Shown: positions 30,556-39,870, numbered from the stretch's first letter. The stretch is DNA of 55,360 nt from Candidatus Accumulibacter phosphatis (GCF_012939955.1 NZ_SPMY01000023.1:1-55360), one strand, 5' to 3'. The notes: a model not told the origin generated them from the letters alone. A program made the numbers and translations.

Positions 30556-31164
30556 AAGCACTCGAACCGCTTCGGGTTCCGCGTGCGTTTGTCCGCTATC
30601 TGGCTCCGGTGCGACAGGCCGAGTGGGTGGTCTACGCCAAGCCGCCGTTTGGCGGCCCCGAGAACGTCCTCGAGTATCTCGGTCGCTTTACCCACCGGGT
30701 GGCCATCGCCAATAATCGGCTGACCGACTTTGCCGATGGCATGGTCTGCTTTCGCTGGGAGGATTACCGCCACGAGTCGCGGCAGAAGGTGAGGCGTCTC
30801 GACGAACAGGAGTTCATCCGCCGTTTCTTGCTGCATGTACTACCCGACGGATTTCAACGGATCCGGCATTACGGCCTCTTGGCCAATCGCCATCGGGCCA
30901 TCAAACCGGCCCGCTGCCGGCAGCTGCTCGCTGAACCTGCGCCGGTGTTCGAGAAGCCCGATACGCCGCTCGACTACCGCGACCGTTATCAGCTGCTTAC
31001 GGGGAAGTCGCTGCGTTGACTGCCCGAAGTGCGGATGTGGACACATGCTTTGCATTGAAACCTTCCAACCGGGCACTTTGCCACGGGGAGCGCCCCACCA
31101 AGGCCGGCCCCAAAAGTCGGGCTTTTGCTTTCCGGCTTCCGGAAATCGCCTGCTAAGCAGCTGA
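30556..31164 (+). pseudogene. IS91-family transposase, C-terminal fragment
   Basis: Reads VPRAFVRYLAPVRQAEWVVY, AKPPFGGPENVLEYLGRFTH, RVAIANNRLTDFADGMVCFRW, and FIRRFLLHVLPDGFQRIRHYG. The block WVVYAKPPFGGPE...YLGRFTHRVAIAN carries the Y1/Y2 part of IS91-type transposases. Near 31010 the frame stops (TGKSLR, TGA), but one frame over it continues with CPKCGCGHMLCIETF, the usual zinc-ribbon end, so there is a frameshift too. Upstream it abuts repeat copy 2. Confidence 0.85.
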
Positions 31165-31303
31165 GCGCAATCCAAAATCAGCGCCGCCAAAAAAAACTCC
31201 GCGCGGTGCCGGGCCGGCTCTGCCCTGTCTGCCGCTGGTTCGGGATCAGAACATCACACCCCTGGCGACGATGCCATTGACGCCCTGACGCCAAGGACCT
31301 AGC

Positions 31304-33013
31304 ATGGCCGGCCGGTTGCTTCCGGCGATGATTCTTCCGGAGACGCCCATGGATGTGGCGACAAACGATGCTGACCAGCGGGTCCGCCATTTCCGGCAGA
31401 TCCTGATGTGGCCTTTGCAACTGATGCCGCTGGCCGAGGGCGGACCTTTCCAGAACCATAGTCAGCTGCTCGATCGGACCGATGCCGGCAACCCGTGGCG
31501 GGAACTGGCCGACGAGTTCAGCGGCGACCCCGAACAGTTTCACGAGCGCCATTACAGCGAGTTCGTGACCTTCCTGCCTTACGTCCAGCGCTTTCTCTAC
31601 GGCGAAGGCGATGGCCAGAAAGGGAGCAATGCGCGCGACGGCGAATCGCCGATCCGCATCTTCCGTCGCCACGACGTGGCCAAAGTGCGCATGTACTACA
31701 AGGACCGCGACGAGCCGATCGATTTCGACATCGCGCACCTCGACCTCTATTTCTTCTACGACATCGAGGTGCTCATCCTGGTCGTCGAGATTTTCGCCGA
31801 CGACCTCGAACTACGGCAGGTGCACGACACCCTGTACCGCTTCGGGCGGGCCTATCCGCCGTCCTGGGATGACGATGGCAGCGGTAGCCACTGCCTGAAG
31901 CGCAGCGAATGGATGGCGCCGGATGGCCGGGTGCTGGCCGCTTCAGACTACGAAAAACGCAGCAAGTACCTCACTTTCGTCTCGCGCTTTCGCGTTCCGT
32001 GCATCTCGTCCCATTGGGAGTTCCTGCTCCGGCCACTGGTGCTGCATCACTCCGACGAGGAAGGCCTGGTGCGCTACCGGCAGCTCGAGTATCACCGCAT
32101 GCCGCTCCTCGCCTACCTGGCGATGGACGACCCGCGCGCCCTCAGCCGTGACGACTTTGCCCGTCTGGTGTTGGTCACCGGACCGGGGAAAATTGGCGCG
32201 CCGCCTGCTTCCGAGCTGCCGCTTGACGGTTTCGAAGCACGCTACTGCTACGACCGCTACTGGCACCCGCAAGCCGAGCAGCCAGGGAGCCGCCAGCTCT
32301 CCTGCGGGCACGCGGTAGTCATGGTCGGCAGTGCCCGCGACGCCTACTTCTGCGGCCTGGAGGACGGCCTGCTTGGGCAGTTTCGCCACCAGTTCTTCCT
32401 GCTGGCCTTGATTCCGCACTTTCACAAGGCTGCCTTGCTGATGCTCTCCGATCGCCTGGTGACAGCGCTCAATCACCTCCGCATCGGCCAGGCCGAGTCG
32501 GTCAAGGAATTCAAGCGTGCCATTCGGCAGATCCTCGAAGTCTTTCTGCGCTTCACCCATCGCTACTGGTTCTACGAGATTTCCGACCAGGCCCAGGCTC
32601 GCTCGATGTTCAGGCTGACCAGAAAACACCTGGGCACCGAGCGCCTGTATACCGAATTACGCGAGGAAATTCATGACATGAGCCAGTACCTCGACAGCGA
32701 CAGCCTGCGCCGGCAGTCCAATACGGTCGTCCGCCTGACCGTGGTGACCACCGCCGGCCTGATCGCGACGATCACCACCGGCGTTCTTGGAATGAACCTG
32801 CTCGACGCCACGCACGTCCCCTTCGCCGACCGCCTGGCGCTGTTTGCGCTGGTCGCCGTGCCGTCGGCGCTACTCACCGGTTTTGCCATCGCCAAGTCGA
32901 AGGCACTCTCGGAGTTTCTCGAAGCGCTGTCCGACGAACGTCTCTCGCCGCGCGCCAAACTCGCCACGCTGACGGCCGTCTGGCGACGGCCGCGCCCACC
33001 CGCCGGCGGCTGA
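31304..33013 (+). CDS. CorA-like divalent cation channel-related protein with a large N-terminal domain
   Basis: 569 residues. The last 100 residues contain two transmembrane helices, VVRLTVVTTAGLIATITTGVLGMN and LALFALVAVPSALLTGFAIA, with the G-M-N motif (VLGMN) at the end of the first, the selectivity signature of CorA-type Mg2+ channels; the preceding LREEIHDMSQYLDSDSLRRQSNT fits the long stalk helix. The N-terminal 430 residues (for example PIDFDIAHLDLYFFYDIEVLIL, WEFLLRPLVLHH) do not resemble the normal CorA cytoplasmic domain and are far longer. ATG 31304 has AAGGA six bases upstream. It stands alone after the mobile debris; ion and regulation are unknown. Confidence 0.72.
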   Translation: MAGRLLPAMILPETPMDVATNDADQRVRHFRQILMWPLQLMPLAEGGPFQNHSQLLDRTDAGNPWRELADEFSGDPEQFHERHYSEFVTFLPYVQRFLYGEGDGQKGSNARDGESPIRIFRRHDVAKVRMYYKDRDEPIDFDIAHLDLYFFYDIEVLILVVEIFADDLELRQVHDTLYRFGRAYPPSWDDDGSGSHCLKRSEWMAPDGRVLAASDYEKRSKYLTFVSRFRVPCISSHWEFLLRPLVLHHSDEEGLVRYRQLEYHRMPLLAYLAMDDPRALSRDDFARLVLVTGPGKIGAPPASELPLDGFEARYCYDRYWHPQAEQPGSRQLSCGHAVVMVGSARDAYFCGLEDGLLGQFRHQFFLLALIPHFHKAALLMLSDRLVTALNHLRIGQAESVKEFKRAIRQILEVFLRFTHRYWFYEISDQAQARSMFRLTRKHLGTERLYTELREEIHDMSQYLDSDSLRRQSNTVVRLTVVTTAGLIATITTGVLGMNLLDATHVPFADRLALFALVAVPSALLTGFAIAKSKALSEFLEALSDERLSPRAKLATLTAVWRRPRPPAGG

Positions 33014-33377
33014 GCGGCGGGCTCTCGTCGGTCACGGCCAGGTTCGAACAATCGCTGCAACCCTCAGTCGGCGTGGTAGGTGGCGTTGATGGGAGTGCGC
33101 CCGTCGGGTCAGTTGCGTGATCTTGCGCTGTGCACCCTCTCCCGCTAGGGAAGTGGGGCTATTGGTGCTGTCGAGGGGAGTGCTGCGCTTCGTCGAAGCT
33201 GCGAGTCGCGCTGAAGAGGTGATGGCAGCCGGCGAGTCCGGCGTGTACCGTGGTATTTGGCGAACGCGTAGAATCACATTTGCACGAACGACATTGTCGG
33301 GTTCGCGCCCGCGTGAGGGAGTAGCCTGCGCCGTGGCAACGCTGAATGGGCGCAGGCAGAAATAGAGAGAGGTCTTG
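33014..33377. other. intergenic region, no supported gene
   Basis: About 360 bases. Short frames on both strands have no recognisable family. The end contains the ribosome binding site (GAGAGG at 33366-33372) of the next gene. Confidence 0.45.
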
Positions 33378-34226
33378 ATGAATGATTTGTCACGTTCGCT
33401 GATTGCCGGTGTGGTCCTCGTGGGCCTCGCCGGAAGTGCTTACCTGTGGTGGCAGCAACGGCAAGAAGGACAAGCCGCAGCGCTGGCTCCGCTGGTGGCG
33501 CCAAATACACGCGCGGTGGAAGCGGTGGCGCCGGAGCCAGCGCCCGTACCGCTTCACCATGCCATCGAAGAGATCACGCCGCCGCTTGCGGAGCCTCTGC
33601 CGCCCTTGACGGATAGCGGCAGTGAAGTGAGTGACGCGCTGGTGGCCCTGCTGGGCCGCGAGCAGGTGCTGTCTTTCGTGGACGCCAGCGGTTTTGCGCA
33701 GCGCGTGGTGGCGACGGTCGATAGCCTGGCCCGTGGCCATGCGGCCTCACGCCTGTGGCCGGTGCATCCCGCACCCGGACGTTTTCAGGTCGTCGAGCGT
33801 GACGGCGCGACCTACATTGCCGACGACAACCGCGAGCGTTATAAAGCTTTCGTGCGTTTCGCATCGGCCATCGATACCGAGGCTGCGGTGGCCTTGTACC
33901 TGCGCATCTACCCCTTGCTGCAAAAGGCGTATGAAGACCTCGGCTATCCGGGCAAGTACTTCAACAACCGGCTGATCGAAGTGATCGACCAGTTGCTGGC
34001 GACTCCTGATCTGCTGAAGCCAGTTCGCCTGAGCCTGGTCGAAGTGAAGGGGCCGGGCGAGACGCCGTCGCCCTGGTTGCGATACGAATACGCGGACCCG
34101 GCGCTTGAGGCGCTCCCTGCGGGCCAGAAAATCCTGCTGCGCATGGGGCCGGGGAATGCTGGCGAGTTGAAGGCCAAGTTGCGCCAGTTCCGTCAGCGCG
34201 TTGCCAGCAGCGGCGTGACCGGCTAA
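33378..34226 (+). CDS. DUF3014 protein, single-pass membrane
   Basis: 282 residues. An N-terminal membrane anchor (about residues 8-26, LIAGVVLVGLAGSAYLWW) is followed by an Ala/Pro-rich linker and then the DUF3014 domain: LPPLTDSGSEVSDALVALLGREQVLSFV, FAQRVVATVDSLARGHAASRLWPVHPAPGRF, NRERYKAFVRFASAIDTEAAVALYLRIYPLLQKAYEDLGYPGKYFNNRLIEVIDQLL. Function unknown; probably periplasmic. ATG 33378 is used with GAGAGG upstream (a TTG precedes it). The TAA stop (34224-34226) is formed by the first bases of repeat copy 3, so the repeat abuts or truncated the natural end; the C-terminus may be a few residues altered. Confidence 0.83.
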   Translation: MNDLSRSLIAGVVLVGLAGSAYLWWQQRQEGQAAALAPLVAPNTRAVEAVAPEPAPVPLHHAIEEITPPLAEPLPPLTDSGSEVSDALVALLGREQVLSFVDASGFAQRVVATVDSLARGHAASRLWPVHPAPGRFQVVERDGATYIADDNRERYKAFVRFASAIDTEAAVALYLRIYPLLQKAYEDLGYPGKYFNNRLIEVIDQLLATPDLLKPVRLSLVEVKGPGETPSPWLRYEYADPALEALPAGQKILLRMGPGNAGELKAKLRQFRQRVASSGVTG

Positions 34227-34428
34227 CGGTCATGACATGTCGAGACACCCCTGATGATGAAAGCCATGACCATTTTCCCTCCACTTGCAGTGCGCATTCC
34301 GGCTTGCACGCCGGAATCGTTCGCCGAGCGGGGAGTATGCTCCCCGAATTCCCCGCCTCACCCCCCGGCCCTTCTCCCGCGAGGGGCGAAGGGAGTTTCG
34401 TGAGTCGCTTGCGCGACTTTCACATTAA
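34224..34428 (+). repeat. three-hairpin dispersed repeat, copy 3, with nested hairpin insert
   Basis: 205 bases: the same ends as copy 1 (TAACGGTCATGAC to TTTCACATTAA), but about 80 extra bases at roughly 34283-34362 in the middle. The insert has two own hairpins, ATTCCGGC/GCCGGAAT and CGGGGAG/CTCCCCG. The first arm pair is degenerate here (CATGACCATT instead of CATGACCGTT). Confidence 0.85.
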
Positions 34429-34447
34429 CGCGCGGTAGCGGTTCAGG

Positions 34448-35566
34448 TCACTCTGCGGCCGGCCGGTCGGCAATCGGCGAGAAGGCGATTCCTTTGCCGG
34501 GCTTGAATCCCAGGCCCGTGGCAAGCGGCAGCAGCAGGTGACCATTGACGATCAGCGGTGGCGCGCCGGTATCTGCCGCTAACCATTGCGAGGTCGCCAG
34601 ACCATGCGCCAGCTGATTGCCAATGGCGGCTGCGAGATGCGCGGCCGCCGTTACCCCGCAGGCGCTTTCCACGCTGCTGGTGACGACGCAATCCAGACCC
34701 GCAGCGAGCGCGCGCTGCGCGAGCCGGAACGCGGGCAGCAGGCCGCCGCAACGTGTCGGTTTGATCACCAGCCGGCGTACGGCTGACCTGCCCAGGAGGT
34801 GCTCGGCGTCGAGCAGCTCTGCCGATTCGTCGATGGCGATGGCGATCTTCGTTTGCGCTTGCAGGCTTAGCAGTCGCTCCAGGCTCGGCTCGGCGAGGGG
34901 TTCTTCGAGCATCTCGATCGGCATGTCGGCGCAGTGGCGCAGGAAGCGTTCGGCAGCCGTGCTGCTCCACGCGCGATTGGCGTCGAGTCGCAACTGAATG
35001 CCCGGCGGCAGGAGCGCGGTGACGCGTCGCAGGTGTTCGATTTCGTGGTCGATCGAGGCCACGCCGACCTTGAGCTTGAGTACACCGAAACCCGCGTTGC
35101 ACGCGCTGCGTACGCTTTCGTCGGCAAGCCGGTCGATGCTGCCCAGCGCGGCGTTCACCGCCACCGCGGCGACTGCGGTAGCCGTTTCGAAGCCTTGCTG
35201 AGTGGTGCGCAGGTAGGTGGCGAGTGACAGTCCGGCGGCCTGGGCGGCGAGGTCGAGCAGCGCCATTTCGACCCCCAGGCGCGCAGCCGGCGCGTCACCG
35301 GGGGCGGGGCCGATGGCCTGGAGAGCGTCGCTTGCCTGCATGCCGAGCACGCGTCGTGCCTGCGCACATAGCCGCGATGCGGCGGCAGCGAGGGTTTCCG
35401 CAGCGCCTCCCGGTAGCGGCGCACAATCGCCGTAGCCACTCGCGCCGCTGGCGCTATCGAGGCGCAGCAGCCAGCCTTCGCGCTCGCTGAAGCCGCCGGC
35501 CGCGGTCTGCCAGCTGGCGCGCAAGGGCAGTCGATAGTGGTGGACGGCGGCGCTAGTGATCTTCAT
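34448..35566 (-). CDS. menC: o-succinylbenzoate synthase
   Basis: 372 residues, enolase superfamily (muconate-lactonizing subgroup). Makes o-succinylbenzoate in menaquinone synthesis. Visible catalytic elements: GVLKLKVG with the KxK lysines, then metal ligands in IQLRLDANRAW (Asp), IEMLEEPLAEP (Glu) and IAIDESAELL (Asp), and VIKPTRCGGL with the second lysine. Neighbourhood with menB supports MenC over other family members such as dipeptide epimerases. ATG 35566 is preferred because the family start motif MKITSAAVHHYRLPL begins there; the 17 upstream residues are not conserved. It follows menB by 55 bases; repeat copy 3 lies just behind its stop. Confidence 0.88.
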   Translation of the reverse strand: MKITSAAVHHYRLPLRASWQTAAGGFSEREGWLLRLDSASGASGYGDCAPLPGGAAETLAAAASRLCAQARRVLGMQASDALQAIGPAPGDAPAARLGVEMALLDLAAQAAGLSLATYLRTTQQGFETATAVAAVAVNAALGSIDRLADESVRSACNAGFGVLKLKVGVASIDHEIEHLRRVTALLPPGIQLRLDANRAWSSTAAERFLRHCADMPIEMLEEPLAEPSLERLLSLQAQTKIAIAIDESAELLDAEHLLGRSAVRRLVIKPTRCGGLLPAFRLAQRALAAGLDCVVTSSVESACGVTAAAHLAAAIGNQLAHGLATSQWLAADTGAPPLIVNGHLLLPLATGLGFKPGKGIAFSPIADRPAAE

Positions 35567-35621
35567 CGCTTGAAAGAAACGTTCAGCAACAGCAGAAGCT
35601 GCCACTGGACGCCGCATCGCG

Positions 35622-36461
35622 CTACGGGCGTTGCCGATATTTCGAGAAGTCCGGCGCCCGTTTTTCGAGCCAGGCGTTACGTCCTTCCTGGCCTTCCTCG
35701 GTCATGTAGAACAGGCCGGTGGCGTTGCCGGCGAGTTCCTGGATTCCCGCCAGGCCGTCGGTGTCGGCGTTGAAGCCGGCCTTGATCATGCGCAGCGCCA
35801 TCGGCGACAGCTTGAGCATGTCGCGGCACCAGCGCACGGTCTCTTCCTCGAGTTCGGCGAGCGGCACGACGGTATTCACCAAGCCCATGGCCAGCGCCGC
35901 CGCGGCGTCGTACTGGCGGCAGAGCAGCCAGATTTCCTTGGCCCGTTTCATGCCGATGGTGCGCGCCATGAGGCCGGCGCCGAGGCCAGCGTCGAAACTG
36001 CCGACGCGCGGGCCGGTCTGCCCGAAGCGGGCATTGTCGGCGGCAATCGTCAGGTCGCAGACCAGGTGCAGGACGTGCCCGCCGCCGATGGCGTAACCGG
36101 CAACCATTGCCACCACCGGTTTCGGGCAACGGCGAATCTGCATCTGCAGGTCGAGGACGTTGAGATGCGGCATGCCCGCCTCATCATGGTAGCCGCCGTC
36201 GTCGCCGCGTACGGTCTGATCGCCGCCCGCGCAGAAAGCTTCGTGTCCGGCACCGCTCAGGATGATCACCCCGACCTGCGGATCGAACTGCGCCTGGTGG
36301 GTGGCGTCGATCAGTTGGGAGACTGTTTCCGGTCGAAAGGCATTGCGTCGTTCGGGCCGATTGATGACAATGCTGGCGATGCCTTCGGCGAATTCGTAGC
36401 GAATATCGGAGTAGGCCTTGCTGGCGGCACGTGGCTGCCAGTCGAGAGCGGGGCGGATCAT
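35622..36461 (-). CDS. menB: 1,4-dihydroxy-2-naphthoyl-CoA synthase
   Basis: 279 residues, crotonase superfamily. MenB closes the naphthoate ring in menaquinone synthesis. Signatures: [45 protein letters not shown] (CoA/oxyanion site), [38 protein letters not shown] and the C-terminal [13 protein letters not shown], all typical of MenB rather than enoyl-CoA hydratase. ATG 36461 begins [10 protein letters not shown]; the longer frame to 36605 runs through the heptanucleotide repeats and repeat copy 4. A TATACT (36501-36496) with TTGCTA upstream, provided by the tandem repeats, could be its promoter. No other men genes are in the window. Confidence 0.92.
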   Translation of the reverse strand: MIRPALDWQPRAASKAYSDIRYEFAEGIASIVINRPERRNAFRPETVSQLIDATHQAQFDPQVGVIILSGAGHEAFCAGGDQTVRGDDGGYHDEAGMPHLNVLDLQMQIRRCPKPVVAMVAGYAIGGGHVLHLVCDLTIAADNARFGQTGPRVGSFDAGLGAGLMARTIGMKRAKEIWLLCRQYDAAAALAMGLVNTVVPLAELEEETVRWCRDMLKLSPMALRMIKAGFNADTDGLAGIQELAGNATGLFYMTEEGQEGRNAWLEKRAPDFSKYRQRP

Positions 36462-36510
36462 GGGGACAATTTCCTCGGCAAGGGGGACGGCGGGCAGTAT
36501 AGCCGCTGCC

Positions 36511-36540
36511 AAATAGCAAATAGCAAATAGCAAATAGCAA
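36511..36540. repeat. heptanucleotide tandem repeat upstream of menB
   Basis: Four exact copies of AAATAGC plus AA (GCTATTT on the menB strand), about 50 bases upstream of the menB start. On the minus strand each unit offers a TTGCTA that could act as a -35 box relative to TATACT at 36501-36496. Confidence 0.85.
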
Positions 36541-36576
36541 TTGCCACCTACCCAATCACGATGGAGCGTTGGCAGG

Positions 36577-36702
36577 TTAATGTGTAAGTCGCGCAAGCGA
36601 CTCACGAAACTCCCTTCTCCCTCGCGGGAGAAGGGTCTGGGGAAGAGGGGGAACGGTCATGGCTTTCATGATTCGGGGTATCTCGACATGTCATGACCGT
36701 TA
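36577..36702 (-). repeat. three-hairpin dispersed repeat, copy 4
   Basis: 126 bases: TTAATGTGTAAGTCGCGC, CTTCTCCCTCGCGGGAGAAGG hairpin, then AACGGTCATGGC and GTCATGACCGTTA. It lies between the divergent menB promoter region and the small membrane protein of the SLC5-kinase operon. Confidence 0.88.
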
Positions 36703-36768
36703 GCACGCGGCGCCGCCTGGCAAGCTGAGCGCTTCCGGGGCCCATCTTTTTCGCGGCGGGAGAGAGAG

Positions 36769-36969
36769 ATGCATCGCAGGATACTGGCAGGTGATCGACT
36801 GATCGCGGCTTTCCTCATCGGCTGCGTGCTGTTCAATTATCCCCTACTGTCGCTGTTCGACCGGCCGAGCGAGATCTTCGGCATTCCGCTGGTTTATGCC
36901 TACATTTTTGCTGCCTGGGCGCTGGTCATTGCCTTGATGGCCTGGGCCGTCGAACGGCGCTTCAAGTAG
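36769..36969 (+). CDS. small two-helix membrane protein preceding the SLC5-kinase
   Basis: 66 residues with two membrane helices (about 10-27 and 38-60). MHRRILAGDRLIAAFLIGCVLFNYPLLSLFDRPSEIFGIPLVYAYIFAAWALVIALMAWAVERR is arranged like the short subunit-like proteins that precede many SSS-type symporter and sensor genes. An AGAGAGAG purine run precedes the ATG. Nine bases separate it from the next gene, so they are co-transcribed and probably work together in the membrane. Confidence 0.78.
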   Translation: MHRRILAGDRLIAAFLIGCVLFNYPLLSLFDRPSEIFGIPLVYAYIFAAWALVIALMAWAVERRFK

Positions 36970-36978
36970 GCGGCGGCG

Positions 36979-39739
36979 ATGCTCGAAGCGCCGGTACTGA
37001 TTACTGTCTCGCTGCTCTATCTGGGGCTGCTGTTTGCGGTGGCCTGGTGGGGCGACAAGCGCGCCGATCAGGGACGCTCGCTGATCGCCAGTCCGACCAT
37101 CTACGCCCTGTCGATGGCCGTTTACTGCACGACCTGGACTTTCTACGGCAGTGTCGGGCGTGCTGCCGTTTCGGGAATCGGCTTTCTGCCCGTTTACCTG
37201 GGGCCGACGCTGGTCATGGGGCTCGGCTGGATCGTGCTGCTGAAAATGATTCGCATCGTCAAGGCAAACCGCATCACCTCGATTGCCGATTTCATTTCCT
37301 CCCGTTATGGCAAGAGTCATGGGCTCGGCGGCCTGGTGACGATCATCGCCGTGGTGGGCATCATTCCCTACATCTCGCTGCAGCTCAAGGCGGTCTCGAA
37401 CACCGTCAGCCTGCTCTTCAGCTATCCGGAAATCGTCATGCCGCACCGCAGTGCGACGATGTCCGTAGGGGCAGACATCAGCTTCTACATTGCCTTGATC
37501 CTGGCCGCCTTTACCATCGTCTTCGGTACCCGCCATCTCGACGCTACCGAACGCCACGAAGGAATGGTGGCGGCGATTGCTCTGGAATCGGTGGTCAAGC
37601 TGGTCGCCTTCCTGGCCGTCGGAGTATTCGTGACCTACGGCGTTTTCGACGGTTTCGGCGATATTTTTGACCGCGTCGCGGAGCAGCAGGAACTGCAAAA
37701 GCTGATGACTGCGATTCCCTCCGGGGCGGGTTATAGCGGCTGGTTTTCGCTGGTCGTGCTGTCCGGTCTGGCGTTTCTCTTCCTGCCGCGCCAGTTCCAG
37801 GTCGCCGTCGTCGAGAACGTCAATGAGGCGCACCTGAAGCGGGCGGCATGGTTGTTTCCCCTATACCTGCTGTTGATCAATATTTTCGTATTGCCGATCG
37901 CGCTGGGCGGCCTGCTGCACTTCGCCGGACAAGGGGTTGACGCCGATACCTTGGTGCTCACCTTCCCGATGTCACAGCGCCAGGAAGGGCTGACGCTGCT
38001 GGCCTTCATTGGCGGCCTGTCATCGGCCACCGGCATGGTCATCGTCGAAACCATCGCCTTGTCGACCATGGTCTGCAACGACCTGGTGATGCCGATGCTG
38101 CTGCGCCACAAGCGGGCCGCGCTGGTCGAGTCGAAAGACCTCTCGGGCTTGCTGCTCGCCATCCGGCGTGGCGCCATCGTGGTCATCCTGCTGCTCGGTT
38201 ACCTCTACTTTCGGCTGGCAGGCGAGGCTTATGCACTGGTCGCCATCGGCCTCATCAGTTTTGCGGCGGTGGCGCAGTTTGCGCCGGCGCTGATCGGCGG
38301 CATGTACTGGCGCGGCGGTACGCGCGGTGGCGCGCTGGCCGGTCTGACGGCCGGTTTTCTGGTCTGGGCCTACACTTTGCTGTTGCCGTCGTTTGCGAAA
38401 TCCGGTTGGCTTCCAGGTGATTTTCTCGCGCAAGGATTTTTCGGGATCGAGCTCTTGCGGCCGCAGCAGTTGTTTGGTCTCACCGGGATCGACGAAATCT
38501 CGCACTGCCTGTTCTGGAGTTTTTTCGCGAATATTGGTGCCTACGTCGCGGTATCCTTGCTGCGCCCGCCGATGGTCGCCGAGGCGACACAGGCGACCCT
38601 GTTCGTCGATGCGCTATCGGAAACCGGGCAGGGTGGGGCCGTGCTCTGGCGTGGCCGGGCGCAGGTCAGTGATCTGCAGGAGCTGGTCGGGCGCTTTCTT
38701 GGCCCAAGTCGTGCGCAATCGGCTTTTGCCGGTTTCGCGCGCCGCAACGGTCGCGACGGCGACTCAAAGCCCGAGGCCGATGCCAGGCTGGTGCAGTTCG
38801 CCGAATCCCTGTTGGCCGGCGCGATTGGCAGTGCTTCGGCGCGGGTGATGGTCGCCTCGGTGGCCAAGGAAGAGCCGCTGAGCATCGAGGAAGTGATGCA
38901 TATCCTCGACGAAGCGTCACAGCTGCGCACCTACAGTCGTGAACTCGAGCGCAAGTCACGCGAGCTGACGGCGGCGACGCTGGAGTTGCGGGAGGCGAAC
39001 GAGCGCCTGCAGGAGCTCGACCGTGTCAAGGACGACATCATGTCGTCGGTAACCCACGAACTGCGCACGCCGCTGACGTCGATCCGTGCTTTCTCGGAAC
39101 TCTTGCGCGACGATCCGAAAATGCATCTCGCCGATCGCGTGCGCTTCCTGGGCTTGATCGTCAGCGAGGCCGGAGCGTTTGACGCGGCTGATCAACCAGA
39201 CGCTCGACCTGGCGAAAATCGAGTCCGGGCGAGCCGACTGGAACGGCTGCGAACTCGATCTGAAAGAGGTCGTCGAACAGTCGATCGCTGCTACCAGTCA
39301 GCTGGTGCACGAGAAAGAGGCGCACATCGAGGTCGATCTGCCCGATAATCTACCGCTGATTCTTGCCGATCGGGATCGATTGATCCAGGTGATGCTGAAT
39401 CTGCTTTCCAATGCGGTGAAGTTCCTGACGCCGGGCAGTGGCCTGATTCGCGTGACCCTGAGTCGGCGGGACGATGGCCTGCAAGTCAGCGTTGCCGACA
39501 ACGGACCGGGGATTCGCCCGGAAGATCAGCAACTGGTTTTCGAAAAGTTTCGTCAGGTCGGCGATACGATGACCGCCAAGCCATCGGGCACCGGCCTTGG
39601 GCTACCGATCAGCCGGCGTATCGTGGAACACTTCGGTGGCGAGCTGTGGGTTGAAAGCGTCCCGGGCGAGGGTGCCACATTTCGTTTCACCTTGCCTTTT
39701 GCACCTGTGCAGCCGCCAGCGGCGGCACCAGCAGAGTAG
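36979..39739 (+). pseudogene. SLC5 symporter-histidine kinase fusion (CbrA/CrbS-like), frameshifted
   Basis: The first frame (36979-39348) has thirteen or so membrane helices of the sodium:solute symporter family (YCTTWTFYGSVG, FLPRQFQVAVVEN, GGLSSATGMVIVE), a PAS-like linker, a coiled coil (LERKSRELTAATLELREANERLQELD) and the H-box SSVTHELRTPLTSI (about residue 691). At about 39172 one G too many shifts the frame; one frame over continues as ERLTRLINQTLDLAKIESGRADW, then N-box LLSNAVKFL, VADNGPGI and GTGLGLPIS to 39739. Intact length would be near 920 residues. CbrA/CrbS-type proteins sense amino-acid, histidine or acetate supply. The frameshift would separate phosphoacceptor from ATPase domain; a sequence error is possible. 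Confidence 0.88.
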
Positions 39740-39743
39740 TCCA

Positions 39744-39870
39744 TTAATCTAAAAGTCGCGCCAGCGTCGCACGAATCTCCCTCCTCCCCGCGCGGGAGAG
39801 GGGTCGGGGAAGAGGGGGGAACGGTCATGACTTTCATGATCGGGGGTATCTCGACAAGTCATGACCGTTA
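39744..39870 (-). repeat. three-hairpin dispersed repeat, copy 5
   Basis: 127 bases, the most diverged copy at its left end (TTAATCTAAAAGTCGCGC, AGCGTCGCACGAATC), with the CCCTCCTCCCCGCGCGGGAGAGGGG-type hairpin and intact GGTCATGAC and GTCATGACCGTTA arms. It is wedged between the sensor kinase and its response regulator, five bases after the kinase stop. Confidence 0.88.

Noticed and set aside
36511-36540. CRISPR-like array
   Set aside because: The units are 7 bp, directly adjacent with no spacers; it is a simple tandem repeat. No CRISPR array or cas gene is seen anywhere in the window.
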